Origin: Saccoglossus kowalevskii | Taxonomy: Eukaryota; Hemichordata; Enteropneusta; Harrimaniidae | Length of the DNA: 42,493 bases | Reading direction: 5' to 3' | Assembly (NCBI RefSeq): GCF_000003605.2 | Contig: NW_003137823.1 | Location: forward strand, 647,411-689,903 | In this document: piece after piece, positions 10,753 through 25,700 of the stretch | How positions within the stretch are numbered: position 1 is the stretch's first letter | How the letters are laid out: every line of letters starts with the position of its first letter | Made by a program: the position numbers and the translations under genes | The notes under the pieces: generated by a model | Database searches by the model: none | What the model was told of the DNA's origin: nothing | What the model saw: only the letters and a program-made list of their open reading frames with translations

Positions 10753-13700
10753 GTATGGAGTAACTATAATGAGGGTTGAGTTTGTTTGTTTGTTTGTTTG
10801 TTTGTTTAGAATGAAAAGGCTCAAGTGAGACAAGGGCTACTTGTACCCTCACTCAGAAAAAAAATAATTGGCATATTATCAAGCAAAATAAACAATGATT
10901 CTACCTTTACATTGTAATTTGGATACCTTTACAGAAATGATGGTCTAGTTCTAATCAGTTTCTTTATTTCCATATTAATGACAATCATAGAGAACTATAC
11001 AAATTACAGGGGGTACCAAAACTCAAGGGAAAATGTTTTTTTACAGGTCTTGATAACATTTTTAAAAGCAATCTCGAAGTGTCTATGTGATTTTTTTTTC
11101 TCTTCATCTAAACAAAGTTTGATTATTATATGAAAAAGCTAGACTGATCACCAGACATTAAGAATCATTTTATGGTAAAATGTATTTTCTCTGGTGTTTT
11201 CTCTGTTGCCTGTGCACAGAATGGCCAAACTGCTTTGCTGTTTGCTGCCGATAGAGGGCAGTCATCTATTGTTGATGAACTCCTTCGTAGAGGTGCAGAA
11301 GTGGATTCTCAGGATGAGGTAAGTGGAATTATTAAACCAAGAAATACATAAAAATATTTAAGTATAATAGTGTGATGTGTTGACTTAGGAACACACAAAA
11401 TATCAAAAAAAACAAGAGAGCTTTCACGTTTATTCCGCCATTTTTAGTTACACCCACGACACTATTTTTTAAATATCAATACACTCATGTGATCAGGTGA
11501 CATATAACACCATTACAAAAGTAGGTATTCTGACACATGCAATAAAGTAGTTCCAAAAACATTACGAATAGTATAAAATAACACTCGCTCACACTTGTTT
11601 TAAAAGAAAAAATATTTTTCAAGACCTAAAAATGCATTAAAAATTACTTGAGATTCTAAACATCTGAAAATTAATAATTTATTTTTTCTCCATTCGAACT
11701 TCAGCGATGAATCACACATAAACAACTATGCTGCCAGTAATCTTCCTACAAACAAACATGTTATTTTTTGACCCTGCAGTGTTGTTGTGCTACATGTACA
11801 TGATTTCTTTTGTTTTTAAGTGGCAAAGACAATATTGCTGCTCTGAGGATTTCTGCTAACCAGTATGTGAATGTCTGTCAAAATTTGTTCAGTGTTCACT
11901 ATCTACTACAATATTTATTACATCTCCCTAACCCTTCTCAGCTGTTTGCATCAGATTTTTAAATAATTCAGGAAAACCAAAACTACATATTAGTTTTTCA
12001 CCATGTGTACCCAAACAAAATTTATGAAGAAACCTTTTTACCATAGAAACCAATGGTAAAAGCCTCAAATATCCATTTTCATGAGCATATTTTGTGCGAA
12101 AATTGTTTTTCTGGATATTGGAGCAGTAGCATAAAATAAAACCATATGTTGAAAGACAAGGTAATCTGGCGATACATTTTAATGGTAGCCAATTAGCTTA
12201 ACTAAAAGGCACACATACATGAATATTTAATAACAGCTTTGAATAAAGCTATTCTTTTACTTTTTAATTCAACCAATGGGTCAACCAGTCATGGATAGAA
12301 TTAATTCCCAAATACATATATAAAAGCACCCTCCTATAATAAGAAATTTTTGTAGAGCTAGCTGAATATAGAATGAATACTTAGTATTACAGTATATATT
12401 TACATCAGCAGTTTAAACCAATTCTAAAAATACATACGTTTAATATACTTTTTATTGATTTCTTGTTGATTCTCCAACTACTTGCAGGATCAGTGGACAG
12501 CTTTATTATGTGCATCAAGACAAGGTTATGATCAGATCGTTAAAAAACTACTAGACGCTGGTGCTGATATTGAACATCAAGATATGGTATGTTTCCTTGT
12601 ATATTTTTATAAAAAAAACTAGAATACTGGACACATTGTATTTGCAATTACATGCGATCTCTGCGATAATCAAGAAGCAGTTGCAAAAATCACAAGAACT
12701 TTTTCAGATTTTCAAATCAAAAAACTTTGAGGACATTAGTGTGTTTTGCTATTTTATTTGCAAGGCCTCATTTCAAATGCGTTTGTTTACAGGGTGAATG
12801 GACTGCCTTGATGTGGGCATGTTATAAAGGTCGTACAGCAACAGTCAAGCTGTTGCTAGAAAAGGATGCAAATCCGAATATCCAGGTTCAGGTATATTAC
12901 TTCTTCTAAGCTCTTACAGTTGCTTACCCTTCATTGATTATGTTCTTATCATGAATTAATTTTTCAGTGCGTTTGAATTTCAATATTTTCTCAGATAAAT
13001 GTTCACTGAATTAAATCTATGTAAAATTGCGATAGAAGTCATTGTTTTGTTGATAAATCAGTGAATTTAAAACCTAGTGAATACACTCAAAAAATCAGGA
13101 CAGTTAAATTAGATACAAGTAAAAATTAATGATTTTACAGTATAAAACATCCAGCAACAATCACTTTCATTCACTCTACCACTCCTGAAGATCACAACAT
13201 CCAGCAACAGTCACTTTCATTCACTCTGCCACTCCAGCAACAGTCACTTTCATTCACTCTGCCTCTTCTGAAGATCACACCAAAAACATATTGTCTTGAA
13301 TTCTGAATTTAGTCATCCTACTATATATGTGAATGGTTTGATCCATATTGGTCAGACACTGCTTCCTAATATTTTCACAATAATATTTCCTGTTATTTTG
13401 TAGCATGGTGTCATGCCTATCATATGGGCTGCAGGGCGTGGTCATTGGGAGATCGTAGAATTGTTGTTGGAGTATGGTGCCAAGGTAGATTCTACTGACA
13501 GGGTGAGATATACATGTGCTTTGTTCACCTACCACTGAAAACAATTCAAAAGTTTTGCGTCAGCATTTAAAATTTTAAATTATGGTACTGAGAACGAAAT
13601 CTCATTAATGACATTCTCCAGCCATTGATTTGTGACTTTTAATCCAGCTATGAGTTTAGGACCACAATTCTAAGGTTAGTGTCTGAACATTTGTAATATA

Positions 13701-16700
13701 CATATTTCCATGCAGTTGTTTAAATTACAATATTTTATGTCCTTATTACAGCATGGCACTACATCTTTAGTATGGGCTGCCAGGAAAGGTCATTTACGAT
13801 GCGTACAAATCCTATTAGATGCCAATGCTAATGTAGATGTAACTGGGATGGTAAGTACCCGGTAGTATGGTTTTTAGATCACAGTGCCTACAAAGGGTCT
13901 GTGAGTAGACTTATATTTTGCATGTAATTTAAGTTAAAATATGCAAGCATATGAACAGATATTGTTTGTTTAGAATATATGTGAAGGATGTGATTGACAT
14001 TGATTTATTCATTGATTTTAGTCAGTTAGTGTAAACTTTCAATAAATACAAGAAACCAGGTTACTAATTCTGTTATGCTAGTTTACAAAAAATTGTCAGT
14101 AGTTAGTATATTCTCCGGGCGAATATCTATGCATTTTCATTGCCTGGCATCCATCTGGGTTGAAACAAAAGCCGAAAACTCTCAGAAAACTGTACTTTGG
14201 GATAGTTGTTGCGACTCTCCTGAACAGTGTAACAAGATTACCCCTACATGTGCATATAAACTGGTAATATATATAAATTTTGTTGATCAGGATTACTTCA
14301 TAGTTGATGTGGTGCTGTTTCTTTAACTTTAGCTGTTTTCGTCGGTTCTTTGTCTGGCATTCCACAGGAGAGTCGCACAGAGCCCATAGAAATACATTGA
14401 TTTCTGTCTTGGCATCATAGAACATTTTGTGATGTAGCTCTGTTCTGGAGAATACTTACTATTTACCTACCAGTACTCACATATGTTGTGATGTTGTTAT
14501 TTTCATAGAGATCATGGACCCCACTGATTGCAGCCACTAAAGGCGGTCACTTCAATTGTGTGCAGGAAATAATCTCCAAATCACCTAATTGTAATGCCCT
14601 GGATGTGGTAAAGTTTATTTTCATCTACTTTCAACATATCTTGTATTGTCATTATTAAAGTTTATTAGGACAAAGAAATATGTTTCAGGTCAATACACTT
14701 TTTCTTTTGCAGTGCTCTCTAGTGATGAAGCATTTCTGTGAAGTAAATTAAAAACATCAGTAATCAATGCCAATAAAAAATAGTTTTGAGATATTTACTA
14801 CCATATTTGCTCTTAGAAGCGCATTTACAATAGAAACGTGCATACAAAATTTATTGAATGCTTGATCATTAAAATATGACTTATTTTACCCATAGACACA
14901 ACTTTTATTTATTTAACTGCATCTTTTTATTAGTCCTCGTTCGGACACAGTCCGTAAATGGGGACTTATGTTTTGACCTCCAAGCGTCCATGCGTGCCTG
15001 TATCTTAGAAATGCCTGGACCAATCACAATCAATCTTCACACATACATCATACATGATATTATACATATGCACGTCAATTTGTTTCACAATCCGATTCAA
15101 GATGGCCGAATAGCGGCCATTTTTGTGCTAAAAATCATCAAAATCAAACATTTTTCGGCTGTTTACAGATGGATTTTGTTCAAAATTGATATATACGTTA
15201 GACATTATAGGACCTTGATGCACATCATTTTGTTTTTCAGATAAGATTAAAAATGGCCAACTGGCGGCCATTTTGTTTTAATGAATGTGGTTCTAGTGCC
15301 ATATCTCTGACTTGCTTTGACTGATTATGTTCAAATTTTAAATATTCATTATAGATCATATCATAGATATACAGATATATTGGTTTGACGATCCTATTAA
15401 AAATGGCCGAATGGTGGCCATTTTTGTGCTAAAAAATCATCAAAATCAAGCATTTCTCGGCTGCTTACAGATGGATTTTATTCAAACTTGGTATATACAT
15501 TAGNNNNNNNNNNNNNNNNNNNNNNNNNNNNNNNNNNNNNNNNNNNNNNNNNNNNNNNNNNNNNNNNNNNNNNNNNNNNNNNNNNNNNNNNNNNNNNNNN
15601 NNNNNNNNNNNNNNNNNNNNNNNNNNNNNNNNNNNNNNNNNNNNNNNNNNNNNNNNNNNNNNNNNNNNNNNNNNNNNNNNNNNNNNNNNNNNNNNNNNNN
15701 NNNNNNNNNCAAAATGGCCAAATGGTGGCCATTTTTGTGCTAAAAAATCATCAAATATCAAGCATTTCTGGCATTTATGGATGGATTTTGTTCAAACTTG
15801 GTACATATATTAGACATTACAGGTTCCTGATGCACATCATTTATTTTTTCAGATCGGATTCAAAATGGCTAACTGGTGGCCATTTTGTTTTAATGATTGG
15901 GCTTCTAGAGCCATATCTCTTAAATGCTTTGACTGATTATATTAAAATTTTATATATTCGTTATACATCATGTTATATATATACATGTATTCAAAATGGC
16001 TGATTTTGAATGCTGTTCCAGAGCAATATCTCTCAATATGGACAAGTACTTGTTTGACGATCAGATACAAATGTCAATCATTTTAGTGTTAAAAAATCAT
16101 ATTCCTGACATGGTTATATTCCAGCTATATTACTATAAACAAAATTATATGTATCTTAAATTTGATAACTAACGGGGACTGTGCCATGCATGGCTTGTCC
16201 TAATTGTTATGCATACGTGAACACAATACCCAGAAATGTTAATATTTGTTTTTTTGAGCCTAAGACTGAAATTAAAATACAATTCTAGTGACCGTCAATA
16301 TATCATTTAGTAAACTCATTTATATAAAGTTAAACATCGTTGGCTGCATTTATTGTTTATCACTATTGATCACAAAATAAATCTGTAAACAAAAACCCAT
16401 GTTCATTCCTACTCTTAAATAAACAGGATCAAGTTTGTGAAATGATTTACTATATATGTATATATTGGTGAAGTATTGTCTGAAAAATACACAGAAAATC
16501 AAGGAAACCAGAGAGCTTAAATTTATGATTGATTATTATTAATACATCATTTTGAGCTACCCCAACTACAGTACACTAGTTTTTGACATGCATGGTGATC
16601 AGGTGGCATCAACACCTTTATGAAAGTATGTATTCTGTTGGATGAAAGAAAATAGTTCCATTTTGATGAAGCACAGTGTTCATGCAATTTCACATTAGTA

Positions 16701-19700
16701 TATTAGTTTTTTGTTGATTACACATTTGTGTTTGATATGGTCCATGTTATTTTACTGATAGGATGGACATACTGCACTGAGTATTGCAGCCAAAGAAGGC
16801 CACACTGATATTGTATGTGTATTACTAGATTCCGGAGCATATGTTAACTTACAAGATAGGGTAAGTTTATTTACTTCATGAGACCAATGCCCGATTTGCA
16901 TGATTGCTACATTAATCTTTTACTGCAGGTACTATATTTCTGTGACATCCACATATGAGATGTGTTTATCAAGGATTTATAAAATATGTGAGGGTGTGTT
17001 ATGCGATGTAGATCACATGCAAGTTGAAGAATTATTATGATAACAGTATCTCAAGAGATACCTACATTTCATGAAATCCCAATGCAAATTAGTGAGTCTG
17101 TGAAAGACCTTGTTTGTGTTCATCTTAGACCCCTGTATGTGCAATTAATGTTCTTGAATGTGGCATTAATTTTGCTCATTTCTGTTTATGCAGTCAACCA
17201 TTTCTACGCATCCATTGCTTTCTGTGATGCTCTTGGATGTGATGCTAACTGCGTTCAATTGAAGCACACGAAAGGGGATAGCAATCCAGTCTGTTTTATT
17301 TAACTTGTATATTATCTGTAACCTGATCTTTGTGTTAATAAGGTACATTTACTTCTATTTCTATTACTTTGTGTCTTGTTTTTCTCATCACCTGATTATA
17401 TCCTTCTCTTGTTTTTCTTCAGAACTCTGATTCCATTCTGATCAGTGCAGTAAAAGGCGAACATGTTGAAGTTGTCAAGTTACTTATTGAAAAATTTGTT
17501 GACGTAGATGTTGTAGGAGCTGTAAGATAATTTCAATTTTGTTACCATATAATATGACGAGAATGAAAATTTAATCAAATAACTCAAGCATTCAAGCAAA
17601 ATGTTTAGTAGTCACAGTTTTCCAAATGTTATTAAAAATATGCATTCAGTTCATAAACATTGCTGCATATTTTATAATTCAACTCTAATACTCAGTATAA
17701 TTATGAATGTTTTGAAAAGGTTTTGAAATATGTAGTGTAAATGTTAAGTTTTCTGTTTATACACAACTATAGTAATGATTAATGCAAACAAGTTTAGATA
17801 CCCACTCTTTCTAACTGCCATCATCAAAAATAGCAGAGCTGAACTGATCACATTGGTGATTGTCCCATGTGTGTCAACTTTTGATTGAATTAATGACTTC
17901 TTCTTGAAAAGTACAATTACTCAACTGTTGTGATACTTTGGTAGGTATGTATCATGGATGAGCCGCTCAAATTTGTTAATTTTTTTTTATATTAGATATC
18001 TTCAATTCTCGATTTTTAGCCAATATTTTTGTCAATTTTTGGGGTAAAAAATTTAATTTTTGACTTTTTAAAAACTACCTAATCAATTGCTATACTTGAT
18101 ACTTGGTATGTACCAATATCTACCTTTGGTGGACTATCAATTTTAGTAAATTTGTCATTTATTTATTTGTTGCGGTTTTAGGTTTTCACTAAAGTTCATT
18201 ACATTAATTCTTAAAATTTATGATTCATTGTATTTACATTGTAATATTGCAGGATAGAAAGACAGCATTACATTGGGCTGTTGAGAAAGGAAATGTTGAA
18301 ATTGTGGAAGCTTTATTGGAATGTGCACCTAACACTGAAACATATAGCAAGGTATGTACTGTGAATAGACCATTTACTTGGTTAAATGTGTGCACACTTG
18401 CAAATTATGTGCATAAGCTTCAATCAGTCAAAGTGCCTGTGAAAATTTCACCTGCAAATGTTTTTGGTTCATTTGTGAAAACAAATATTATTAATAAGTA
18501 ATAAAGTCTAAAGTAAAGATTTGAGCAATTGCTGTATATTGAATCATTAAAATATAACCTATTTCAACAATTGTAAGTACCGGTACATGTGCTGCTTACA
18601 CAGCAAATATAAAATACCACTTTTATAGGCACAGTGATATTGATTGGTGTTAAAATGCATGAACCTGAATTTCATTGATGTGTATCTGAATTTCATTGAT
18701 GTGTATCTGAATTTCATTGATGTGTATCTGAATTTCATTGATGTGTATCTGAATTTCATTGATGTGTATCTGAATTTCATTGATGTGTATCTGAATTTCA
18801 TTGATGTGTATCTGAATTTCATTGATGTGTATCTCTGACATGGAACCTTTTCTTTGTTTTGTCCAGAGTCATGAAACTCCATTGATTAAAGCCTCTCGAA
18901 TTCGAAATACTAAAATTGTAAGATTGTTATTAGATAATGGTGCCAAGGTGTCTGCCACAGACAAGGTAGGTGTGTCTCCCATAAGAATACAATTTACATG
19001 AATGTGCAATTTATTCTAACTAAAGTTACATTAAAGAAAACCACACCCTGAATGTTAGAGTTGTGTCCATCACTGTTCTGCACATATAGGAAAGAAATGT
19101 CTTAACACCCCCCTTCAAACGGCCTCCACAGTTCAATTTTCCATCCCACAATTCTTTGCAAAATTCTATTTGCAGTTAACACATTTCTTTCCTGTACATT
19201 TGAGGAAAGGTCTGATTGGTTTATGTAATAAGAAAAATTGTTGTACCAATACTAATGATGTGTTCAAATGTGTAGCACCCACTACAAATCTGGACTCAAG
19301 TTGGAGTCAGAGGGTCAGTTTTGATCCCAAGTTGACATACATTTTTGTACACGTGAACAATCTGAGATTAGATGAATAAAGTGTGAAGGTGTAGTTAAAT
19401 GTAAAGCACTGGGACGATTGAAGGAATCACAGGTTCAGCTCACTGAAATTGCAAAGCGATCTTGTCCTCTGTTTGTCAGCATGTGTGAACCTTTGCCAAT
19501 ATGAATTAGGACTTAGAACTTAAAACTGCTTTGTTTTCATCAAATTGGAATAGTGCTGATTGTGACTCGAACAATTTTCCTGAATACTGTATTACATTTA
19601 ATCATTTGAATAAAATATAATCAATTATCATAACAGCATGGACAAGAACATTTTACCACATTTAGTTATACAGACTCTCTTAGTGAAATATGAAGTGAAA

Positions 19701-22700
19701 TATATCATTTTATTTGTTTATTCCCTCAGAAAGGAGATACAGCATTACATATCGCAATTCGTGGAAGGCACAAAGCTATTGCAGAATTACTTCTAAGAAA
19801 CCCCAAAGATGGTCGCCTTTTATACAGACCTAACAGAGCTGGAGAAACACCATATAATTTAGACTGCTCAAATCAGAAGAGTATACTAACACAGATATTT
19901 GGAGCAAGTAAGTTTAGTAGCATGGGACCATAATAACTTCACTAAGAGCTACACATTCCTGGTACTGTAAAATTGTTACTGTAAATGCATTTATTTTTGG
20001 TGGTTTTTGATTTTACTATTTTTGCTAAAAAGTAAAATTTGCTAAATTAAATTCACATTAGCAAAAATGCCCCTATTTCTTTTTTTAATTTAGACAAAGA
20101 AAAGTCAGGTTATTTGAGTTCCTGTTTGAACAAAGTTTGAAACAGGGACTTATAATTTGGTATTCATCCGTCTATCAATCCATCTGTCTGTTCATCCATT
20201 CGTCATATGTCAGAAACCTGTGGACCAAATCTGTTCATTCTTTGCATGTGCCTAGTACTTTATCAGGAACATGCAGTGGTTTACTGATTCAATCCAAAAT
20301 GGCTGATTGGCAGCCATTTTTTTTTTTAAATAGTGGTATCTGATGCATGCTTTGTCAGTTTTTGTTCAAATTTGGTACACACATTGGATTTGTCGGTCTT
20401 TATTCAAATTTTATATAAACATTGTACATGTTGAGATACATGGCCATTATGATTCATTTGGTGTTTCCTATCACTGTATATAAGCCTGGACAAATTAAAT
20501 TCAGTTTAGATTCAAAAAATACATGAATAGTATATCCTGTTTAATTTCTGATCATATATTATGATTTTTGGCATGAGCAACATTTTAATACCCTAATTCC
20601 AATGGGCACTATGTCATTAACAATGACTTGTTATATTTAAAACAACACTTTTTATTTGATCTTTGTAAAAAATTAAAATTCATGTATCTGCATTGTACAA
20701 TAAATGAATTTCTTCAAAATAAAGACCTAGACAATTTGTGCAATGGTACTAAAAATGTACTGCCTGAACAAATTCTTTGCAAAATTATCACAGAGGCACA
20801 ACAGTTATAAATGCATCTGTCAATGTTCTTGTTTTTATTTGCTTCTTTGTTTGTCCAAATCATATAGCAATGAACAATTAATTACATTACACACAGTACC
20901 TAGTTACATTATTTGTGGATTAAGCTAATATGAGTACCTGTTGAGAAGCAAATAGAGCAAATATGGTACTTACTTTTTGGTTGTTATTTCTTTTATATTC
21001 CCTTTGCTCATCAGATAGATACATGTATCTGTTGCCAGTAGCTCAGAATATTTTTGTTTTCATTTTTTTCCATCACAGAGAGTTTTACAATCCATGATAA
21101 TGACCAGAGTATGTTGAGTGATCTTTACAGCAGCTCATTGGCCGACATCCTGAGTGAACCTACGATGGCTCCACCAATCACTGTAGGGCTGTTTGCTAGG
21201 TGGGGCAGTGGCAAGTCTTTCTTGTTGAAAAAACTTCAAGGTTTGTTTATCCCTGGTTCTACAACCTATGTAGTGTGAGTTACTTTTATGGAAGGATATA
21301 TAGTTAAAATTGTTCAAGCCAATTTCAAAAGATTATTTGTTATTTTCATCATACTATACAATCATGATGCTGAAAATGAAAAAAATTGGTGTCATTGAAA
21401 AGTTGTAAATATTATTTATTGATATGAATCCTGGTGAAAACACTTCAAAAAGTGACATATTTTAATGATTTACCAGGGTTATAGTAGTTGTATAAATAGA
21501 AAGGTGCTGAGTTGTACACAATTTAAATTCATCTCAAACTGTGTTTAAAAAGCATTTGTGATGTGCATTTGTTTAAGTCTTTTTTAAAAAAAAAACACAC
21601 ATTAAACTTACAGTACAGATCCATGTTACTATGCGCATAGAACCGATATTAAATACACGCTTGTCCCACTGACTACTGCTCTTTAACACAATTTATACAT
21701 CAATATTTACTGAAGTAAAATGTTATTTGTTTTCTAAATGTCTGGGACTGTATTATTGTTTAAAAGTTACCACTTTTAGTCAATTTAATAAATCTTCACA
21801 ATTTCACTGTGTTTAATGTGTCTTATAGTAATGTAGTGCATGATACTCCATTAGAGGCATTCTATGAAAACTGAAAATTTATATTTTCCTAATCCATTGA
21901 TTTTCTACTACAACAATGGACAGAATAGTGTGGTTGTTATTGTATTTGCTGGCTGCAGGAATGCTTTTCAAGCACATGTTCTTACATAGCTGTATGTACT
22001 GACTGGAGGAGTACTTGTCAAACACTGCCATTAAAATAAGACACATGGCTAAAATAACAAACCATAGAGACTGAATCAGTAACAGACTCAAAGCCTACTT
22101 GCAGTGGTCAAACTATTCTGTCTTAAGTTGTATATTATCTACACATGTTATTTATCAAATGCTGAAGGCTTATATCTAAGTTGTTGGTTCTTTCCATTTC
22201 AGATGAAATGAAATTATTTGCTGAACAAGACCTAATGCCAGTGTATTCATTTTCTGCACTGTCTGTGATATTAGTTTTCATCATTGGTATCACGCTAGGG
22301 TTGATACTAGGATTCACTGTCAACTATATTGTTGGGCTTATATTGGGTATTAGTGTCACAGTGCTTCTCATTATATTTCTTAGTAAGTATATCTCTATAT
22401 TATGTACAATCATGGCAGTGTTTTTTCACTTCATCTGTTTTTACATTTAACTGAGGCTTTTATATCAGTTATAATTTTTCGGACTGCCAGACTCTTTCCA
22501 CAACCTAAATTGTCTTATTAGTGTTACAATTATTCAAATTGTTGAATGGTAGATGTATTTCACCTAAATTGTGTGAAATCTTTGCTCAGTAACATTCTCT
22601 ACCTTAAAAGTAGATGGTGGCCTATACTAATACTAGTATTTTTGTTTGAAGACCTCATTAAATAGGTCTAACCTAGACTGTCATATTAAGGACTTTAGAT

Positions 22701-25700
22701 GGTTACTTTTTTTTTCTAGATATAAACGATCTCAATTATCTATTTTATCATGTCGACTTTCTTTTAGTCATTGTACATTTTGTATCAAAGATGAAAAGAT
22801 GGGTCCCTCTGAGTATAGCTATGGCAAGACATCTTGGTTATTTACAGTTACTGCTCAAAGTGTGTTTTTGCAATCCTCCAAAACTGCCACCGCAGACTAG
22901 TCAAGCTCTGCCTATCAGGTGAGTTCTTCCATATTGCATAAAGTCTGCTAATCATGTGAGTTCTTTTATGACGTTGCTTGGAGTACTCTCTGCAAGTCAC
23001 ATTGCCATTACATCCTACATGTAGCTCTCTCATATTGCACTGTATGTTACTATAGTTTGCCAATCAGGTGAGTTCTCTCATTGCTTAAAGCACTGTCTGC
23101 CAATCATGTGAGTTCTCTCATATTATATAAATCCCTGTCTGCCAATCAGGTGAGTTCTCTCATTGCTTAAAGCACTGTCTGCCAATCATGTGAGTTCTCT
23201 CATATTCAACCACATTTTGATTTGTAGGTTTCTATTCACTGACTATAAGCGATTAACCAGAGTTGGAGGAGAGACATCATTGGCAAGGATGATTGGCACT
23301 TTGTGTGATGTAGCTGAGATGCAATTTGGTTTCCTAGTAACCAGGCTATACAGGGTCTTTAAGACAAAAGCTGATCACAGTGAGTAAATACAGATCTAGC
23401 TTATCTTTATTTGAGGTGAATATATTCTGGTTACAACTACAACCTGATTATAGGTGTTATCACATGCATAACTTGGGTATCACCACACAGGGCAGGACAT
23501 TGCAGATTTGTTTTTTCCAATTGTATATGCTGCTGGAAAATTGTCTGAAGCTTACGGGCTTATAACTATGGATTGTGATTAATATTGGCAAGCCCTTGTG
23601 TGTATTTCCAGAATTAATATTCAATCCCTGCATAAAATCAGTTGAAATTGGAAAAAGACTCATGAACTAGCAGAATAACCACATCGTGTACACTAAAATA
23701 GTACAATGTGGCATCCACAAAATTAGCATATAATGCATGTGCACTAATATACTTATATTCAGTGTTATTCAAGCAATTTCATGATTACTGCCAGATTAGC
23801 ATCAATCCTCAACACATAAAAAACTCTGGCAGTAATCACTTATGCCTGCTGCCATCTACCTAAGGGAATATAATAATTAATTTTGAGATTCTAGTAGTGA
23901 TGTTTCTCTGATATTGTAAAATTTAAATCTGTGATTACAATTTCTTGTTTCTAGCTTTCCATGATGGATATTTTCGGCGTTTATGCTGCATACCGATATT
24001 TCTGATTGTACTGGTTGTGGTGAGTTGTATAATAATGGGTTTAGTGCTGCTCGCTGCCAACAATGGTGTGCCTGATAACAAAGTCATACAGGGAATCCTT
24101 ATTTCATTACTCGTCATCATCTGCATCGCCACGCTGACCAACATCAAGACTCTGTCCAAAATCGTATACTCGCTCATTCAGTCCCAGAGGAAACGTGTCT
24201 TGAAAGCTGCAAAAAACTTGGACAGCCTCAAACAGGAAGGTTTCATGCGTATCTTGAAACAAGAAGTGGAGTTAATGGCTGAGATGGTGAAGTGTATTGA
24301 TGCGTTTTCAAAGACTCAGACACGCTTGGTTGTAATTGTGGATGGGCTTGACAGCTGTGAACAGGAGAAGGTGCTGCAGGTGTTAGATACTGTTCACGTC
24401 CTCTTCTCTTGGCACCAAAGCCCTTTCATTACCGTCCTCGCTATCGATCCACACATCATCATCAAAGCAATTGAATTAAACTTTGATAAAGTCTTTAGGG
24501 ATGCAGACATCAATGGACATGATTACTTGAAAAACGTTGTACAACTGCCATTTTACATGGAAGGTGGGTTTCAAAAAATGCACACGTACGAGTATAGTGA
24601 AGACTACACTGATGGTGATGAACCAAAACGTGTTGTTGGTAACCACATTGTTGACTTGCCTGTAAGTATTATTAGTGCATCCTCCTATTTGTGCTGACGC
24701 TACTGTCTGAAAGCCTATGTTGGGATCCAGGTCATTGATCTTTATTTATTGGTGGTGTACATGTATTCCTGGTTTGTGGGACTTGCTGTGTATGAAATCT
24801 CCACACGTTCACAATTTATACTGTAATAAATAGACTCTGTTCAACTTCTTTGTTGCTATACATCTGTGATTATGCCACAGGTGCCTGGCAAGGCCTCTGG
24901 CGAAGGACTGTGTGAACCTGGTCATGGTCATGACTGGTCATGACTTCCAATCATTTGGATTTGGGATTTGTTTGATTATTTACATACTACTAATAGTATG
25001 TGAAGAAATAGTGTGTGAGAAAATGTTCTTGACAGTGTACAGTTATTTCATACCAGTAATATAAACTTACTGTACTGTTTACGATTTTCAAGAGGTAATA
25101 CAAACATAGTTTTGATGCATTTGTTTGTTTTATTGCAGTCAGCTGAAATTTCTCCACACAGGAAGACATCAAGACAATCCTCACACCAGTCATTAAATCA
25201 TCGTCTTTCACCAGTGTCAGAGACTGCAAGGAAACTATTAAAAGAACGTACTTTCAGTCGACAACTCTCCACTATGTTTGACCTGACTAAATTACTTTCT
25301 AAGAGCGATCAGTTTGGTGGGTTAAATCCTAGGAGTATGAGGAGGTTGTTAAATATTGTTTCAATTACAGGTGAGTATGTGGAAACATACCTACATTACA
25401 CATCATATTTGCATGTTTGATTGTTTCAAACTCTGATTTATAATATTTTTGTTCACTATATTGCAAAACAGGGAGTGTGTCATGTTTTTGAATTATAAAA
25501 GTACTAGTATATTGTCCTTTTTAGTACTCGGTTTCTACCATGTTGAAAATCTTTCTTGTTTTCTTGGTTTGGTGCACAGGTCGTCTTTTAAGAGCTCGTA
25601 CAATAGAGTTTAACTGGCACAGATTAGCTGCTTGGATTAACATGACTGAACAGTGGCCATACAGGACGTCATGGATTATTTACTACTTTGAAATTCATGC

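Noticed and set aside
15465-16003. Long frames crossing the N run
   Set aside because: Their length comes from unknown bases in the assembly gap, and the flanks are dispersed repeat.
18644-18841. Repetitive open frames (LNFIDVY and INEIQIH repeats) on both strands
   Set aside because: They are produced by the 21-bp minisatellite, whose length is a multiple of three. They do not represent a repeat protein.
24900-24945. GTCATGAC repeats in intron 17
   Set aside because: Only two or three short units; ordinary low-complexity sequence with no further structure.
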